A stretch of 64,000 nucleotides of DNA from Gammaproteobacteria bacterium (GTDB taxonomy: Bacteria; Pseudomonadota; Gammaproteobacteria; Pseudomonadales; Azotimanducaceae). This document shows positions 37,603 through 47,008 of this stretch, one piece after another. The stretch's first letter is position 1. The number at the start of each line of letters is the position of its first letter. The DNA is taken from the NCBI GenBank assembly GCA_009841635.1, contig VXLJ01000027.1:1-64000 (forward strand), given 5' to 3'. Under the pieces are notes generated by a model. It did not search any database and was not told the DNA's origin. It was given only the letters and a program-made list of their open reading frames with translations. Position numbers and translations under genes: made by a program.

Positions 37603-37631
37603 TAAAAAAAGACCAGCACAACGGCTGGTCT
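37603..37631 (-). terminator. Rho-independent terminator of the molybdenum hydroxylase operon
   Basis: AGACCAGC and GCTGGTCT form a perfect 8-base-pair stem (37610-37617, 37624-37631) with a 6-base loop. In the minus direction it is followed by seven T residues (37603-37609). It lies 27 bases past the large-subunit gene. The plus-strand side also has a T tract, so it could act both ways. Confidence 0.9.
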
Positions 37632-37657
37632 CTTTTTGAATAGGTTTAGATTGCGTA

Positions 37658-39874
37658 CTAGCCGTTGGCGTCAATCGCCTCTAATACGCGTGGCGGGGAC
37701 AACGGCAGATCGTTGATTCGGAAGCCAAGTGCGTCACGTACCGCGTTGGACGTTGCCGCCAACGGTGCAACAATTGGCGTCTCCCCAACTCCTCGTACGC
37801 CATATGGGTGGGAAGGATTTGGCACTTCGATGATCTGCGTGTCAATCATTGGCATGTCCGAAGTTACTGGCACTCGGTAGTCCAAGAATCCAGCGTTCTC
37901 CATGACCCCATTGGCATCATAGATATATTCTTCATTGAGAGCCCAACCCAATCCCTGCACGGCACCGCCTTGCATTTGTCCTTCAACGTAGGAAGGATGA
38001 ATCGCACGACCCGCATCTTGAACGGCTGTGAACGCCGCAACATCCACTTTGCCGGTTTCCCGATCCACCTCAACATCGGTCCAATTCACCGAGAAAGAGG
38101 CACCAGGTCCTTGTGCGTTCAAGCTGGCTCGGCCTAACAACGGACCGCCAGTTCGACCGGCCGAACGCGCGATATCCGCAAGACTAAGAGGCTTCACGTC
38201 GGCATTCACGCCCGGCTTCGGTACAGCTTGACCATCTTGCCAGTCAACTTGATCAACATCGAGTTCCCATGTTAAGGCAGCACGTTGCTTGCACTGCGTG
38301 ATGATGTCTTCACATGCTTCAATCACCGCCAAACCAGTTGCAAACGTCGTGCGGCTGCCACCTGTTGTATTGCAATATCCGGTCGCTTCCGTGTCGCCAA
38401 CATGGGCGTTGATCGTCTTATACGGCACGCCGAGCGTTTCGGCCGCCATGAGGCACATGGAGGCCCGTGAACCGCCAATGTCTGGACTGCCTTCCATGAT
38501 CGTAACCGCACCGTTTTCTGCAATCCGAATTTCTGCACTGGACTGCATGCCGATGTTGAACCAAAAGCCAACCGCGACACCGCGTCCCTGCCCTTCAGCT
38601 GGCGGCGTTGTGTAGTTCGGATGCTCTTTGGCCGCTTCCAAACATGCTTTTAAGCCAATCGCCGGGAACTGAGGACCATAAGGAGCCACTGTGCCTTCTT
38701 CGGCACAATTCTTCAATCGCAATTCAAGAGGGTCCATGTCGAGCTTACGAGCAAGCTCGTCGATAGTGCATTCCATGGCATGCATGGATTGCGGCGCGCC
38801 GGGTGCGCGATACGCTGCAACCTTCGGCTTATTAACTAAAACGTCGTTACCTTCAATCGCGAAGTTTTCCAAGTCATATGGTGCAAGCACCGACATGCAA
38901 CCTGGTCCTACAGGAGCACCTGGGAAAGCGCCAGCTTCATAGGCTAGCCATGCGCTAGCGGCTGTGATGGTGCCATCGTTCTTTGCGCCGATTTTGGTGC
39001 GACAGAGCGTTGCAGAGGTTGGACCGGTAGCGCGGAACACTTCTTCGCGAGACATGACCATCTTCACCGGTCGGCCGCTGATTGCCGATAGCTTCACGGC
39101 GACAGGTTCAAGATAAATAGTCGTCTTGCCGCCAAAACCACCACCAATCTCAGATGGGATTACGCGAATATCGCTAACCGCCATCTCAAGACATTGCGCA
39201 GTCATGCTGCGCACGTCAAATTGCCCTTGCGTGCAGCACCAAACGGTCGCTTTGCCTTCTTCGTTAATCGTCGCCGTGCAAGCGTGTGGCTCAATGTAAC
39301 CCTGATGAGCTGTTGGCACACGATATTCGCCTTCAACGACGACGTCAGCATCTGCAAACCCCTTCTCCACATCCCCACGCTCAAACTTTGTGATCGCAGC
39401 GATATTGCTTGCAGGCTGACTTGTGTCGCCGTTCGTATGCATGGACTCATTGACTAAGGTTGCGCCGTCAGCGATCGCAGCATCGATAGACAGGACCGGA
39501 TTGAGCGGTTCGTACTCAACCTTGATGCTGTCGAGCGCAACTTCAGCGATATATGCAGATCGAGCTGCAACTGCAGCCACCGCATGACCGTGATAGAGCG
39601 CTTTGTCCTTCGCAAGGATGTTAACCCCTAAATCGCCGCCGCCCGGTAGATCTTTGCCTGAAATAGCGGCCACAACCCCATCCATCGCAAGCGCGCCTGA
39701 TAGGTCAACGCTTTTAATCCTTGCATGGGCATGCGGGCTACGCAAGATCTTTGCATGCAACATCCCAGGCAGGCTTAAATCTGCACCGAAATTCGCGCGG
39801 CCAGTGACCTTTTCTACACCGTCTGGGCGAACCGGTCGAGTGCCGATTGCCTTTAAATCAACTGCTTCTGCCAT
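37658..39874 (-). CDS. Molybdenum hydroxylase large (molybdopterin-binding) subunit
   Basis: 738 residues of the xanthine dehydrogenase/CO dehydrogenase large-subunit family. Visible parts: IGTRPVRPDGVEKVTGRANF at the start, GGGFGGKT, AYRAPGAPQ and the C-terminal GVRGVGETP with the base-acting Glu. The AYxCSFR loop of aerobic CO dehydrogenase form I is absent, so CO oxidation is unlikely. The substrate, perhaps an aldehyde or N-heterocycle, is unknown. It is the last gene of a three-gene operon (FAD, iron-sulfur, large) and is followed by a terminator. Confidence 0.88.
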   Translation of the reverse strand: MAEAVDLKAIGTRPVRPDGVEKVTGRANFGADLSLPGMLHAKILRSPHAHARIKSVDLSGALAMDGVVAAISGKDLPGGGDLGVNILAKDKALYHGHAVAAVAARSAYIAEVALDSIKVEYEPLNPVLSIDAAIADGATLVNESMHTNGDTSQPASNIAAITKFERGDVEKGFADADVVVEGEYRVPTAHQGYIEPHACTATINEEGKATVWCCTQGQFDVRSMTAQCLEMAVSDIRVIPSEIGGGFGGKTTIYLEPVAVKLSAISGRPVKMVMSREEVFRATGPTSATLCRTKIGAKNDGTITAASAWLAYEAGAFPGAPVGPGCMSVLAPYDLENFAIEGNDVLVNKPKVAAYRAPGAPQSMHAMECTIDELARKLDMDPLELRLKNCAEEGTVAPYGPQFPAIGLKACLEAAKEHPNYTTPPAEGQGRGVAVGFWFNIGMQSSAEIRIAENGAVTIMEGSPDIGGSRASMCLMAAETLGVPYKTINAHVGDTEATGYCNTTGGSRTTFATGLAVIEACEDIITQCKQRAALTWELDVDQVDWQDGQAVPKPGVNADVKPLSLADIARSAGRTGGPLLGRASLNAQGPGASFSVNWTDVEVDRETGKVDVAAFTAVQDAGRAIHPSYVEGQMQGGAVQGLGWALNEEYIYDANGVMENAGFLDYRVPVTSDMPMIDTQIIEVPNPSHPYGVRGVGETPIVAPLAATSNAVRDALGFRINDLPLSPPRVLEAIDANG

Positions 39875-39892
39875 CGTTCCTCTCCCGTCTGT

Positions 39893-40372
39893 TTAAGCAG
39901 GTGTTGCTAATTCGCTAGCTGCATCTTGCACCGCACGAACGATTTTGTCATAACCCGTACAACGGCATAAATTGCCAGCGAGCCAATAGCGAATCGTTGT
40001 CTCATCCGGGTCTGGATTCTTCTCTAACAGAGCCTTAGCTGCCACAATGAAGCCAGGTGTGCATACACCGCACTGTAGTGCAGCATGCTCCAGAAACTTC
40101 TGCTGCAATACGTGCAGCCCATCGCCGTCCGCGACCCCTTCAATGGTGCCGACTTCCTTGCCATCTGCTTCAACGCCGAGCACTAGACACGAGCAAACCA
40201 AACGACCATCAAGTGTGACCGAACATGCACCGCAGTCACCCGTCGCACAGCCTTCTTTTGTGCCTGTAAGACCAAGGCCATCGCGCAATGTGTCAAGTAA
40301 TGAATCGTTAGGTTCAACCAACACTTCCTGCGGTTGCCCATTGACTGTTGTCGAAACGTGCACTTTCGCCAT
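39893..40372 (-). CDS. Molybdenum hydroxylase [2Fe-2S] subunit
   Basis: 159 residues with both clusters: plant-type CATGDCGACSVTLDGRLVCSC near residue 41-61 and the second CGVCTPGF with LAGNLCRCTGY. It passes electrons from the Mo site to the FAD subunit. A strong AGGAGA ribosome-binding site precedes ATG 40372. Confidence 0.92.
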   Translation of the reverse strand: MAKVHVSTTVNGQPQEVLVEPNDSLLDTLRDGLGLTGTKEGCATGDCGACSVTLDGRLVCSCLVLGVEADGKEVGTIEGVADGDGLHVLQQKFLEHAALQCGVCTPGFIVAAKALLEKNPDPDETTIRYWLAGNLCRCTGYDKIVRAVQDAASELATPA

Positions 40373-40394
40373 TTCTTTTCTCCTCTACCTCTCT

Positions 40395-41276
40395 TTACGC
40401 AACTACCGCACGATCACGTGCAATCGCACCAGCGCGTTTACAAAGCACACCGACCACTTTAGTGCGGTATTCGACCGTTCCACGTTTGTCAGTAATTGGC
40501 GAAGCGGCGGCCGAACACGCATCCGCAGCTGCGTTCAACGCTGCCTCGTCCACATTGCTACCAATCAAAGCTGCGGCCGCGTCGGGAACAACCAACGCTG
40601 TTGGCGCAACCGCGCCAATCCCAACTCTTGCTTCTGTACAGGTTCCATTCTCGTCCAGCGTGAGGCGCACACCAGCGCCTGCAACGGCGATGTCCATCTC
40701 TGTTCGAGGAATAAAACGTAGATACGCATCCCCCGTGCGACCTTTCGGTGTTGGAATCCGCAATCCCAATAAAAATTCGTGCGGAGCCATGCAGTTGGTA
40801 CCGACACCAGTGAGGAAATCCTCAACAGGTACGTTACGTTCTCCATCCGCACCTACGATATGACAAACTGCGCTATTCGCGATCAACGCAGGAATGGTGT
40901 CGCCAGCCGGGGACGAATTGCATAAATTGCCACCAATCGTGCAACGACCTTGAATCTGCGTCGAGCCGATGAGATCGGCGGATTCAATAAGACCTGGTAA
41001 CTTGCCTTTCAGTTCAGCGTTTTCATTGAGCACTGCGCTGGCAATCGCGGCACCAATGTAGATTTCTTCATCGCCAATGGATAGCTTGTTTGTTTCCGCC
41101 AATTGCTTGACGTCGACTAATAGCCTCGGTTCACGGTCGACAGAGCGCATTTGCACAAGCACATCTGTACCGCCGGCTAATACTTGCGCCCGACCTCCGC
41201 TCTGCGCGGTGTTTGACAGCAATTCCACTGTGCTATCAACTGTCGAGGGCGCGGCATATGCGTAGTCGCCCATCAA
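40395..41276 (-). CDS. Molybdenum hydroxylase FAD-binding subunit
   Basis: 293 residues of the CoxM/XDH FAD domain: LAGGTDVLVQMR and IGGNLCNSSPAGD-like FAD loops are both readable. It begins the M-S-L-ordered operon, as in many CoxMSL-type hydroxylases. No Mo-cofactor sulfurase or chaperone gene is in the window. Confidence 0.9.
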   Translation of the reverse strand: MMGDYAYAAPSTVDSTVELLSNTAQSGGRAQVLAGGTDVLVQMRSVDREPRLLVDVKQLAETNKLSIGDEEIYIGAAIASAVLNENAELKGKLPGLIESADLIGSTQIQGRCTIGGNLCNSSPAGDTIPALIANSAVCHIVGADGERNVPVEDFLTGVGTNCMAPHEFLLGLRIPTPKGRTGDAYLRFIPRTEMDIAVAGAGVRLTLDENGTCTEARVGIGAVAPTALVVPDAAAALIGSNVDEAALNAAADACSAAASPITDKRGTVEYRTKVVGVLCKRAGAIARDRAVVA

Positions 41277-41395
41277 TACCCCTTTCGCTAGAAATTTAAA
41301 GCGGGAATTTATATCATGCAGCTATACGCATGGGATAAACAAACGATGTTTACATTGATTTTTTCAATGTATCGTGAAATTAGCAAAAAATCGCT

Positions 41396-42742
41396 ATGCA
41401 ATTAGCCGCTTTTGAAGCACATATTGCTAGTTTGCTGCAGAACTGGCGTGAATTGATGCAGTCTCATCAGTTCGACGCGGCTGTTGTTCACGCTGGTGCA
41501 AACCCCACGTACTACCAAGACGATCAGCATCCGCCGTTTCACGCCTACGGTCATTTTTTGCGCTGGGTGCCTACCGAAGATTGCGAACACGCAGTGCTCC
41601 TAATCTCGCAAACTGACAGCCCAAAGCTGTATTGGCACAAGCCTGATGACTACTGGTATATGCCAAGTTCACCGCCAACGTTTTGTGAAGGGATATATGA
41701 GATTCGTGAATTTAGTGATGTTGAGTCGTTGACTGTTTCATTACGTCGAGATCTCGGTAAATACTCCGATGTGGCAAATTTCGGCCCTTCAAATACAAAC
41801 ATCGAAGCTAATAACCGTGCCGCAGCACAACAAGACATGTCGTCGCAGCTGGATTTCCGCCGAGCGTTCAAATCGGAGTTTGAGCAAGACTGCATCAGGG
41901 AGGCCACGGTGCGAAGCGTGCGAGGGCACCTTGCAGCTGAACGGGCCTTTCTAAATGGCGCAAGTGAATTTGACATTCAGCATGACTACTTGCACGCCAG
42001 CAAACAAACAGAAGCCTCGCTACCGTACCCAAGCATCGTTGGGTTGAACGAACATGCGGCTGTATTGCACTACCAGAAATACGATCGCACACCACCGCAA
42101 CAGACACACAGTCTGCTCATTGACGCAGGTGCTAAAGCAAATTGCTATCACGCTGACATTACACGTACATATGCCGCTTCGAATAACGGCGAATTCGCTG
42201 AACTTATTAACGCCGTGAATCTAGCCCAACAGGCACTGATTGAAGAAATTCACGTGGGTGTGCCTTATCTCCGCATTCATGAATCCATGCATCAGAAAGT
42301 CGCGACCATTCTCTGCGACATGCAGCTGCTCACGTGCTCTGCTGAAGCCGCGTTCGAACAGCGTATGACAGACGTGTTCTTCCCGCATGGTATTGGGCAT
42401 TTACTTGGCTTGCAAACTCACGATGTGGGTGGTCACGTGTCGACCCCAGAAGGATCTACAACCCCATCGCACGACCGCTACTCGAGCCTTCGGCTACTGC
42501 GGAATATCGAACCAGATATGGTTTTCACCATCGAACCTGGCATTTACTTCATCCCAAGTCTGCTCAACGCGTGGCGCGGTCACGCTGACTTCAATTGGGA
42601 AAGGATTAATCAGTTCACACCTAGTGGCGGCGTGCGAATCGAGGATAACGTGCTCGTACAGTCAAACAACTTGACCAATTTCACGCGTGACGCATTCACG
42701 AGCGCAAGCGCTGGTGACCTCGTAGCAAATGCTGCCACTTAA
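41396..42742 (+). CDS. pepQ: Xaa-Pro dipeptidase (peptidase M24B)
   Basis: 448 residues with the pita-bread metal ligands: Asp in LLIDAGAKANCYHADITRTY, His in FPHGIGHLLGLQTHDVGG, Glu in FTIEPGIYF and Glu in GGVRIEDNV. The N-terminal domain and length match bacterial PepQ prolidases, some of which also hydrolyse organophosphates. The end overlaps the convergent holB by 47 bases. Confidence 0.88.
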   Translation: MQLAAFEAHIASLLQNWRELMQSHQFDAAVVHAGANPTYYQDDQHPPFHAYGHFLRWVPTEDCEHAVLLISQTDSPKLYWHKPDDYWYMPSSPPTFCEGIYEIREFSDVESLTVSLRRDLGKYSDVANFGPSNTNIEANNRAAAQQDMSSQLDFRRAFKSEFEQDCIREATVRSVRGHLAAERAFLNGASEFDIQHDYLHASKQTEASLPYPSIVGLNEHAAVLHYQKYDRTPPQQTHSLLIDAGAKANCYHADITRTYAASNNGEFAELINAVNLAQQALIEEIHVGVPYLRIHESMHQKVATILCDMQLLTCSAEAAFEQRMTDVFFPHGIGHLLGLQTHDVGGHVSTPEGSTTPSHDRYSSLRLLRNIEPDMVFTIEPGIYFIPSLLNAWRGHADFNWERINQFTPSGGVRIEDNVLVQSNNLTNFTRDAFTSASAGDLVANAAT

Positions 42743-43583
42743 TGAGCAAGCGGATGTACTGTCTTTCGCGATCGAGTCCTGGTACTTCTCTGAACTGCCT
42801 ACGTATATCGCTCAGCTGGTCATAAAACACCGCAACAGGTTCTACGTGAGCAGTATTGTGTGCCAACCGTAAAGTTACGAATTGCCAGCGCATAAGGATG
42901 TCATCCACGTCCAATTCGCGCATGTCGCGCGCCAGTTCGGGTATCGCCGCTTGAGCGCGAGCGGCTTTCGCCAAATGCGCTTTAAGGATTAGCCTACGCT
43001 CTTGCAACGCATTAAGCGCTGCAAACGGCGCACCTCCGTAATCTTCCAGATAGTCGTCAATTTCAGACAAATCAGTCGTCTGTGACGCGATAAAGTCCTT
43101 AACTTCAGCAGGGCTCCCTCGTCGCACCACTTGCCTTTGGCAACGGCTTCGAATGGTTGGCGACAAGAGCTCGCCATGCGTAGACACCAACACGATGTAC
43201 TTGTCGGCGGGTGGCTCTTCCAAGATTTTTAGCAATGCTTGCGATGCGGGGATGCTCATCTTGTCTGCTTCCCGTATCAAGGCTAGTCTGCGGCTACCTA
43301 CCCGAGAGGTCGCTGATAGGAACTCAATAGCATCTCGTATTTGCTCGATTGAAATGAGCGTCTTCCGTTCCTCAAGACCAACATTGATGAAATCCAAGTT
43401 TGTACTCAATTCCAAATCGTCACGCACATCCAAAAGCAAGCGAACGACACGTTCCGCGAGCAGCGTTGCGCCCCAGCCTGGCGTCGCACTAATCAGTAAG
43501 GCATGGGTCAGACGATCTTCGTCGTTCGCTGCCGATATCGAATCGAACGATCGGGCAAGCCATGGCGGAAGAGGTAAAGTCAC
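42696..43583 (-). CDS. holB: DNA polymerase III delta' subunit
   Basis: 295 residues, clamp-loader AAA+ type. The P-loop is degenerate (ATPGWGATLL), as in E. coli delta'. SRC-type arginine-finger motif appears in TIRSRCQRQ and sensor region LLKILEEPP. The four-Cys zinc module present between the P-loop and the next strand in most delta' proteins is missing; that segment reads LLLDVRDDLELSTNLDF. It ends the fab-mltG-tmk-holB string. Confidence 0.85.
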   Translation of the reverse strand: MTLPLPPWLARSFDSISAANDEDRLTHALLISATPGWGATLLAERVVRLLLDVRDDLELSTNLDFINVGLEERKTLISIEQIRDAIEFLSATSRVGSRRLALIREADKMSIPASQALLKILEEPPADKYIVLVSTHGELLSPTIRSRCQRQVVRRGSPAEVKDFIASQTTDLSEIDDYLEDYGGAPFAALNALQERRLILKAHLAKAARAQAAIPELARDMRELDVDDILMRWQFVTLRLAHNTAHVEPVAVFYDQLSDIRRQFREVPGLDRERQYIRLLIKWQHLLRGHQRLRS

Positions 43584-43587
43584 AGTT

Positions 43588-44211
43588 TCAGTCCGCTGTG
43601 ATCAATGGACTAAGAAGTGCTTCAATGGCTTGTTCGACGTCCTCAAGTGGCTGCGTCGCGTCAATGACATTCATACGCGGCAATTCGCGCGCTTGCGCTA
43701 AATAGGTTGCACGAATACGCTCAAAAAATGCCTCGTCCTCGCGCTCGAAACGATCGAGCGTGCGATTCGACAACCGCGCTGGAATCAACTTCGCAGGAAT
43801 GTCCAGCAATATGGTGAGATCAGGTTCGATATAGAGGTCGCCCATGGCTTCAACAAGCGCTGCTACCCGTTTTACGCCGAGTTGCCGACCTCCGCCTTGG
43901 TACGCTATCGAAGAATCCACGAACCGGTCGCAAAGCACCCACACCCCACTTCTTAACGCAGGAATGATGACTTCCTCTAAAAGTTGTGTGCGCGATGCAA
44001 ACATCATGAATAGTTCGGTCATAGGCATTAATGGTTCGTCGCGTGTATGCAGCAGCACACGTCGAATTTCTTCACCGATTTTGGTGCGACCTGGCTCATG
44101 CGTACGTAAGGTATCGATGCCATGCTCCCGCAAAAAGTAGTCAGTCCAAACGATGTTGGTGCTCTTGCCGCTACCTTCGACGCCTTCAAACGTAATAAAT
44201 CGGCCACTCAT
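43588..44211 (-). CDS. tmk: Thymidylate kinase
   Basis: 207 residues from ATG 44211, whose product begins directly at the Walker A strand FITFEGVEGSGKST. The DR motif VLCDRFVDSSIAYQGGGR and the lid are present. It makes dTDP from dTMP. The frame is open to GTG 44250, but the extra residues precede the normal start. Confidence 0.9.
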   Translation of the reverse strand: MSGRFITFEGVEGSGKSTNIVWTDYFLREHGIDTLRTHEPGRTKIGEEIRRVLLHTRDEPLMPMTELFMMFASRTQLLEEVIIPALRSGVWVLCDRFVDSSIAYQGGGRQLGVKRVAALVEAMGDLYIEPDLTILLDIPAKLIPARLSNRTLDRFEREDEAFFERIRATYLAQARELPRMNVIDATQPLEDVEQAIEALLSPLITAD

Positions 44212-44261
44212 AGCGTCATGCGAACGCAATAGCACACCATCAAAGTCCACTCATTCGACGG

Positions 44262-45260
44262 TTAACGGTTATTGATGTACCTTGCAACTGCACGATTGTG
44301 ATCTTGCAATGTTTCACTAAACTCACTGGTGCCATCGCCTCGCGACACGAAATAAAGCTCTTTGCCAGCAGTAGGCTGTGCTGCAGCAAAAAGGGACTCT
44401 GCGCTGGGCGCACAAATTGGCGATGGTGGTAGACCTTTCACCTTATATGTGTTGTACAAGCTGTCTATCCGAAGATCGGCCCAGGTCAAGCGACCTCTAA
44501 ATTTGTCACCGACGGCATATATCACCGTCGGGTCGATTTGCAAATACATATCTAACCCTAAGCGTCTGTGAATGACCCCCGAAATGCGTGCCCTGTCAGA
44601 GGCAACATGCGACTCGCGCTCAACCATGGACGCAACGATTAGCAATTCGTATTTTGAGGTTACATGGATGTTGTCCGTTGCACTCGCCCATGCATCATCA
44701 AGCTTTTCTTCCATTAGAGCAAATGCTTGACGCAGCACGGAAGATGCTGGTTCGCCACGCCTAAATGAGTATGTGTCTGGAAAGAAAAGTCCTTCTCCAT
44801 GCGTCGCCGTGACCGGTAACCGTAACCTCTGTACGATATTGGCAGGCGTGACGCCGGGAAGGTCATTCACGAGCTTTTCATTGGATGTGAGCAAGGCGAG
44901 AAATCGCTCAAGACGAGCGCCTTCGGCGAGTTGAACGTCATAAGTAACGACCGAGCCTTGCGTCAATTTGAGCAGTATGCTCGAAAGTGTTACCTCGCCT
45001 TCGAATTCATACTCACCAGCTTGAATTTTGTCGTCAGCTTCTTCGAAGCGAGTAAACCATTCAAATAGCCAACTTTTGTCGATTACGCCAACTTGCTCAA
45101 GTTTCCTTGCAACCGTCGCTAGGCTATCGCCATGCTCAACCAGGACGTAGGCCGGTGTCGTGACTGACTGGGAAGCGTTTATTAAGGATCGCCAGCCGTA
45201 AAACCCCCAAGATAAGGCTGCGACCAGAAGAAGCGTCACGGCGAACAGCAACCACCGCAT
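44262..45260 (-). CDS. mltG: Endolytic murein transglycosylase MltG
   Basis: 332 residues: a single N-terminal membrane anchor (about 3-22), a LysM-like part, and the catalytic YceG domain with ASMVERESHVASDRARISGV (catalytic Glu in VERES) and NTYKVKGLPPSPICAPS. It cuts nascent glycan strands in the periplasm. It lies 13 bases after fabF; the pabC gene often found between them is absent. Confidence 0.9.
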   Translation of the reverse strand: MRWLLFAVTLLLVAALSWGFYGWRSLINASQSVTTPAYVLVEHGDSLATVARKLEQVGVIDKSWLFEWFTRFEEADDKIQAGEYEFEGEVTLSSILLKLTQGSVVTYDVQLAEGARLERFLALLTSNEKLVNDLPGVTPANIVQRLRLPVTATHGEGLFFPDTYSFRRGEPASSVLRQAFALMEEKLDDAWASATDNIHVTSKYELLIVASMVERESHVASDRARISGVIHRRLGLDMYLQIDPTVIYAVGDKFRGRLTWADLRIDSLYNTYKVKGLPPSPICAPSAESLFAAAQPTAGKELYFVSRGDGTSEFSETLQDHNRAVARYINNR

Positions 45261-45273
45261 CGCTACAACTCGC

Positions 45274-46506
45274 TTATACGCGACTGAATATCAAGCTGCC
45301 GTTGGTCCCGCCGAAACCGAACGAATTTGAAAGGACGTGTTCGAGTTTAGCGTCACGGGCGGTATGAGGCACGTAGTCCAAATCGCATGCTGGATCTTGG
45401 TTGTCTAGATTGATCGTAGGATGAATTCGTTGGTCACGAAGCGACAACGCACAAAAACCGGCTTCAACCGCACCTGCTGCGCCTAGCAGGTGACCAATCA
45501 TCGATTTGGATGAACTCACCGCAACTTTTGAATCTGCGCCAAACACCTCTTTAATCGCTAGCGTTTCGGCAATGTCGCCTTGCGGCGTCGATGTCCCGTG
45601 CGCGTTTACGTATTGCACGTCATCGGGCGCCAGTTTGGCATCTGCCAAGGCATTGCGCATCGACGCAATCGCACCCTCGCCACTATTCGGCGGACTGGTA
45701 ATGTGATAAGCATCGGCACTTACGCCAAAGCCAGTAACTTCGCAATATATGTCAGCACCGCGCTGCTTGGCGTGCTCGTATTCTTCAATGACCAGCGCAC
45801 CAGCACCATCGCCAAGCACGAATCCATCGCGATCAACGTCCCAAGGTCGACTCGCTCGTTCTGGTTCATCATTTCTAGTCGATAACGCGCGCATGGATGC
45901 GAATCCGGCCAGGGTCAACGGGGTGGTCGACCACTCTGAACCGCCAGCGACCATCACATCGGCATCGCCATACTGAATCATGCGTGCGCCGTAGCCAATG
46001 TTGTGCGTGCCGGTCGTACATGCGGTCACGATGGCGATGTTAGGACCTTTAAAACCATGTTTTATCGAGGCATTGCCGCTAATCATGTTTATGACACTCG
46101 ACGGCACGAAGAATGGCGAAACGCGTCTCGGCCCGCGATCTAAAAGCACGGAATGTGTGTCTTCGATGGTCTTAATACCACCGATTCCTGAGCCCATTGC
46201 AATGCCAATACGCTCGGGATCTGGCGGGTCGGCTATTCCTGCACTTGCAACGGCCTGATCTACCGCAGCTAGACCCAGCTGAAGGAAAGGATCAAGCCGC
46301 GAAGCTTCGCGCGGATCGATATATTGGCTAGCATCAAATCCCTTGAGGCTAGCGCCGATTTGCACTTTGTGCGCGCTCGTGTCGATTGTGTCGATCTTAT
46401 TGCCGCCGCTCACGCCATTGAGAGCGCTCTGCCACGAACTGTCGGTATCGAGGCCGATAGGCGTGATTAGGCCCATCCCGGTTACGACAACGCGACGTCT
46501 ACTCAT
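45274..46506 (-). CDS. fabF: 3-oxoacyl-ACP synthase II
   Basis: 410 residues with the KAS II triad: Cys163 (TACTTGTHNIG), His in NAHGTSTPQGD (about 304) and His in SKSMIGHLLGAAG (about 341). It extends acyl-ACP in fatty acid synthesis. Typical place after acpP, 72 bases downstream. Confidence 0.93.
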   Translation of the reverse strand: MSRRRVVVTGMGLITPIGLDTDSSWQSALNGVSGGNKIDTIDTSAHKVQIGASLKGFDASQYIDPREASRLDPFLQLGLAAVDQAVASAGIADPPDPERIGIAMGSGIGGIKTIEDTHSVLLDRGPRRVSPFFVPSSVINMISGNASIKHGFKGPNIAIVTACTTGTHNIGYGARMIQYGDADVMVAGGSEWSTTPLTLAGFASMRALSTRNDEPERASRPWDVDRDGFVLGDGAGALVIEEYEHAKQRGADIYCEVTGFGVSADAYHITSPPNSGEGAIASMRNALADAKLAPDDVQYVNAHGTSTPQGDIAETLAIKEVFGADSKVAVSSSKSMIGHLLGAAGAVEAGFCALSLRDQRIHPTINLDNQDPACDLDYVPHTARDAKLEHVLSNSFGFGGTNGSLIFSRV

Positions 46507-46578
46507 CTAAGAAAGGCAACTGACGGACAATTACGGCTACTTTTTACGATGGCAAATACCAATGCAATGGTATTCGAG

Positions 46579-46821
46579 CTATTCGTCGCCGACGACGTTC
46601 TTGATGTAGTTGTGCGCTTCTTCTACCGTGTTGATGTTTTCCGCATCCTCATCCACGATCTCGATCTGAAACTCTTCCTCAAAAGCCATAACGAGTTCGA
46701 CACGGTCTAGCGAATCGGCACCAAGATCTTCCTCCAGCGAAGACTCATCCTTGATTTCGTCGATTTCGACTTTGAGCTGTTTTGCGACAATGCTCTTGAT
46801 GCGTTCCATTAATGAACTCAT
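46579..46821 (-). CDS. acpP: Acyl carrier protein
   Basis: 80 residues, strongly acidic, with Ser37 of [18 protein letters not shown] as the phosphopantetheine site. A 187-base gap containing a perfect hairpin separates it from fabG, suggesting its own promoter or processed transcript, as needed for high ACP levels. Confidence 0.95.
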   Translation of the reverse strand: MSSLMERIKSIVAKQLKVEIDEIKDESSLEEDLGADSLDRVELVMAFEEEFQIEIVDEDAENINTVEEAHNYIKNVVGDE

Positions 46822-46905
46822 AGCTTGAATTCACTCCATAGTCAAGGACTTGTACGACGCTTTTAAACCAACACCGACTGCGCGGTGAACGCCGTTCAAA
46901 ATGCA

Positions 46906-46926
46906 GATTGAGCGAGCCGCTCAATC
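46906..46926 (-). terminator. Perfect 9-bp hairpin between fabG and acpP
   Basis: GATTGAGCG-AGC-CGCTCAATC forms a perfect 9-base-pair stem with a 3-base loop, followed in the minus direction by TGCATTTTG. It could end or attenuate transcription from fabDG, or serve as a processing/stability hairpin in the acpP leader. The poor T tract argues for partial termination at most. Confidence 0.55.
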
Positions 46927-47008
46927 CTTAAAGCGCGAATTTTATCCGTCCACATGCACTGTAGCAGCCAAAAATAATGTATCGAAAAGTACCAGAATTC
47001 AAAGAAAC

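Noticed and set aside
37658..39874. Aerobic carbon monoxide dehydrogenase
   Set aside because: The diagnostic AYxCSFR loop is absent; the loop reads AYRAPGAPQ, as in other molybdenum hydroxylases.
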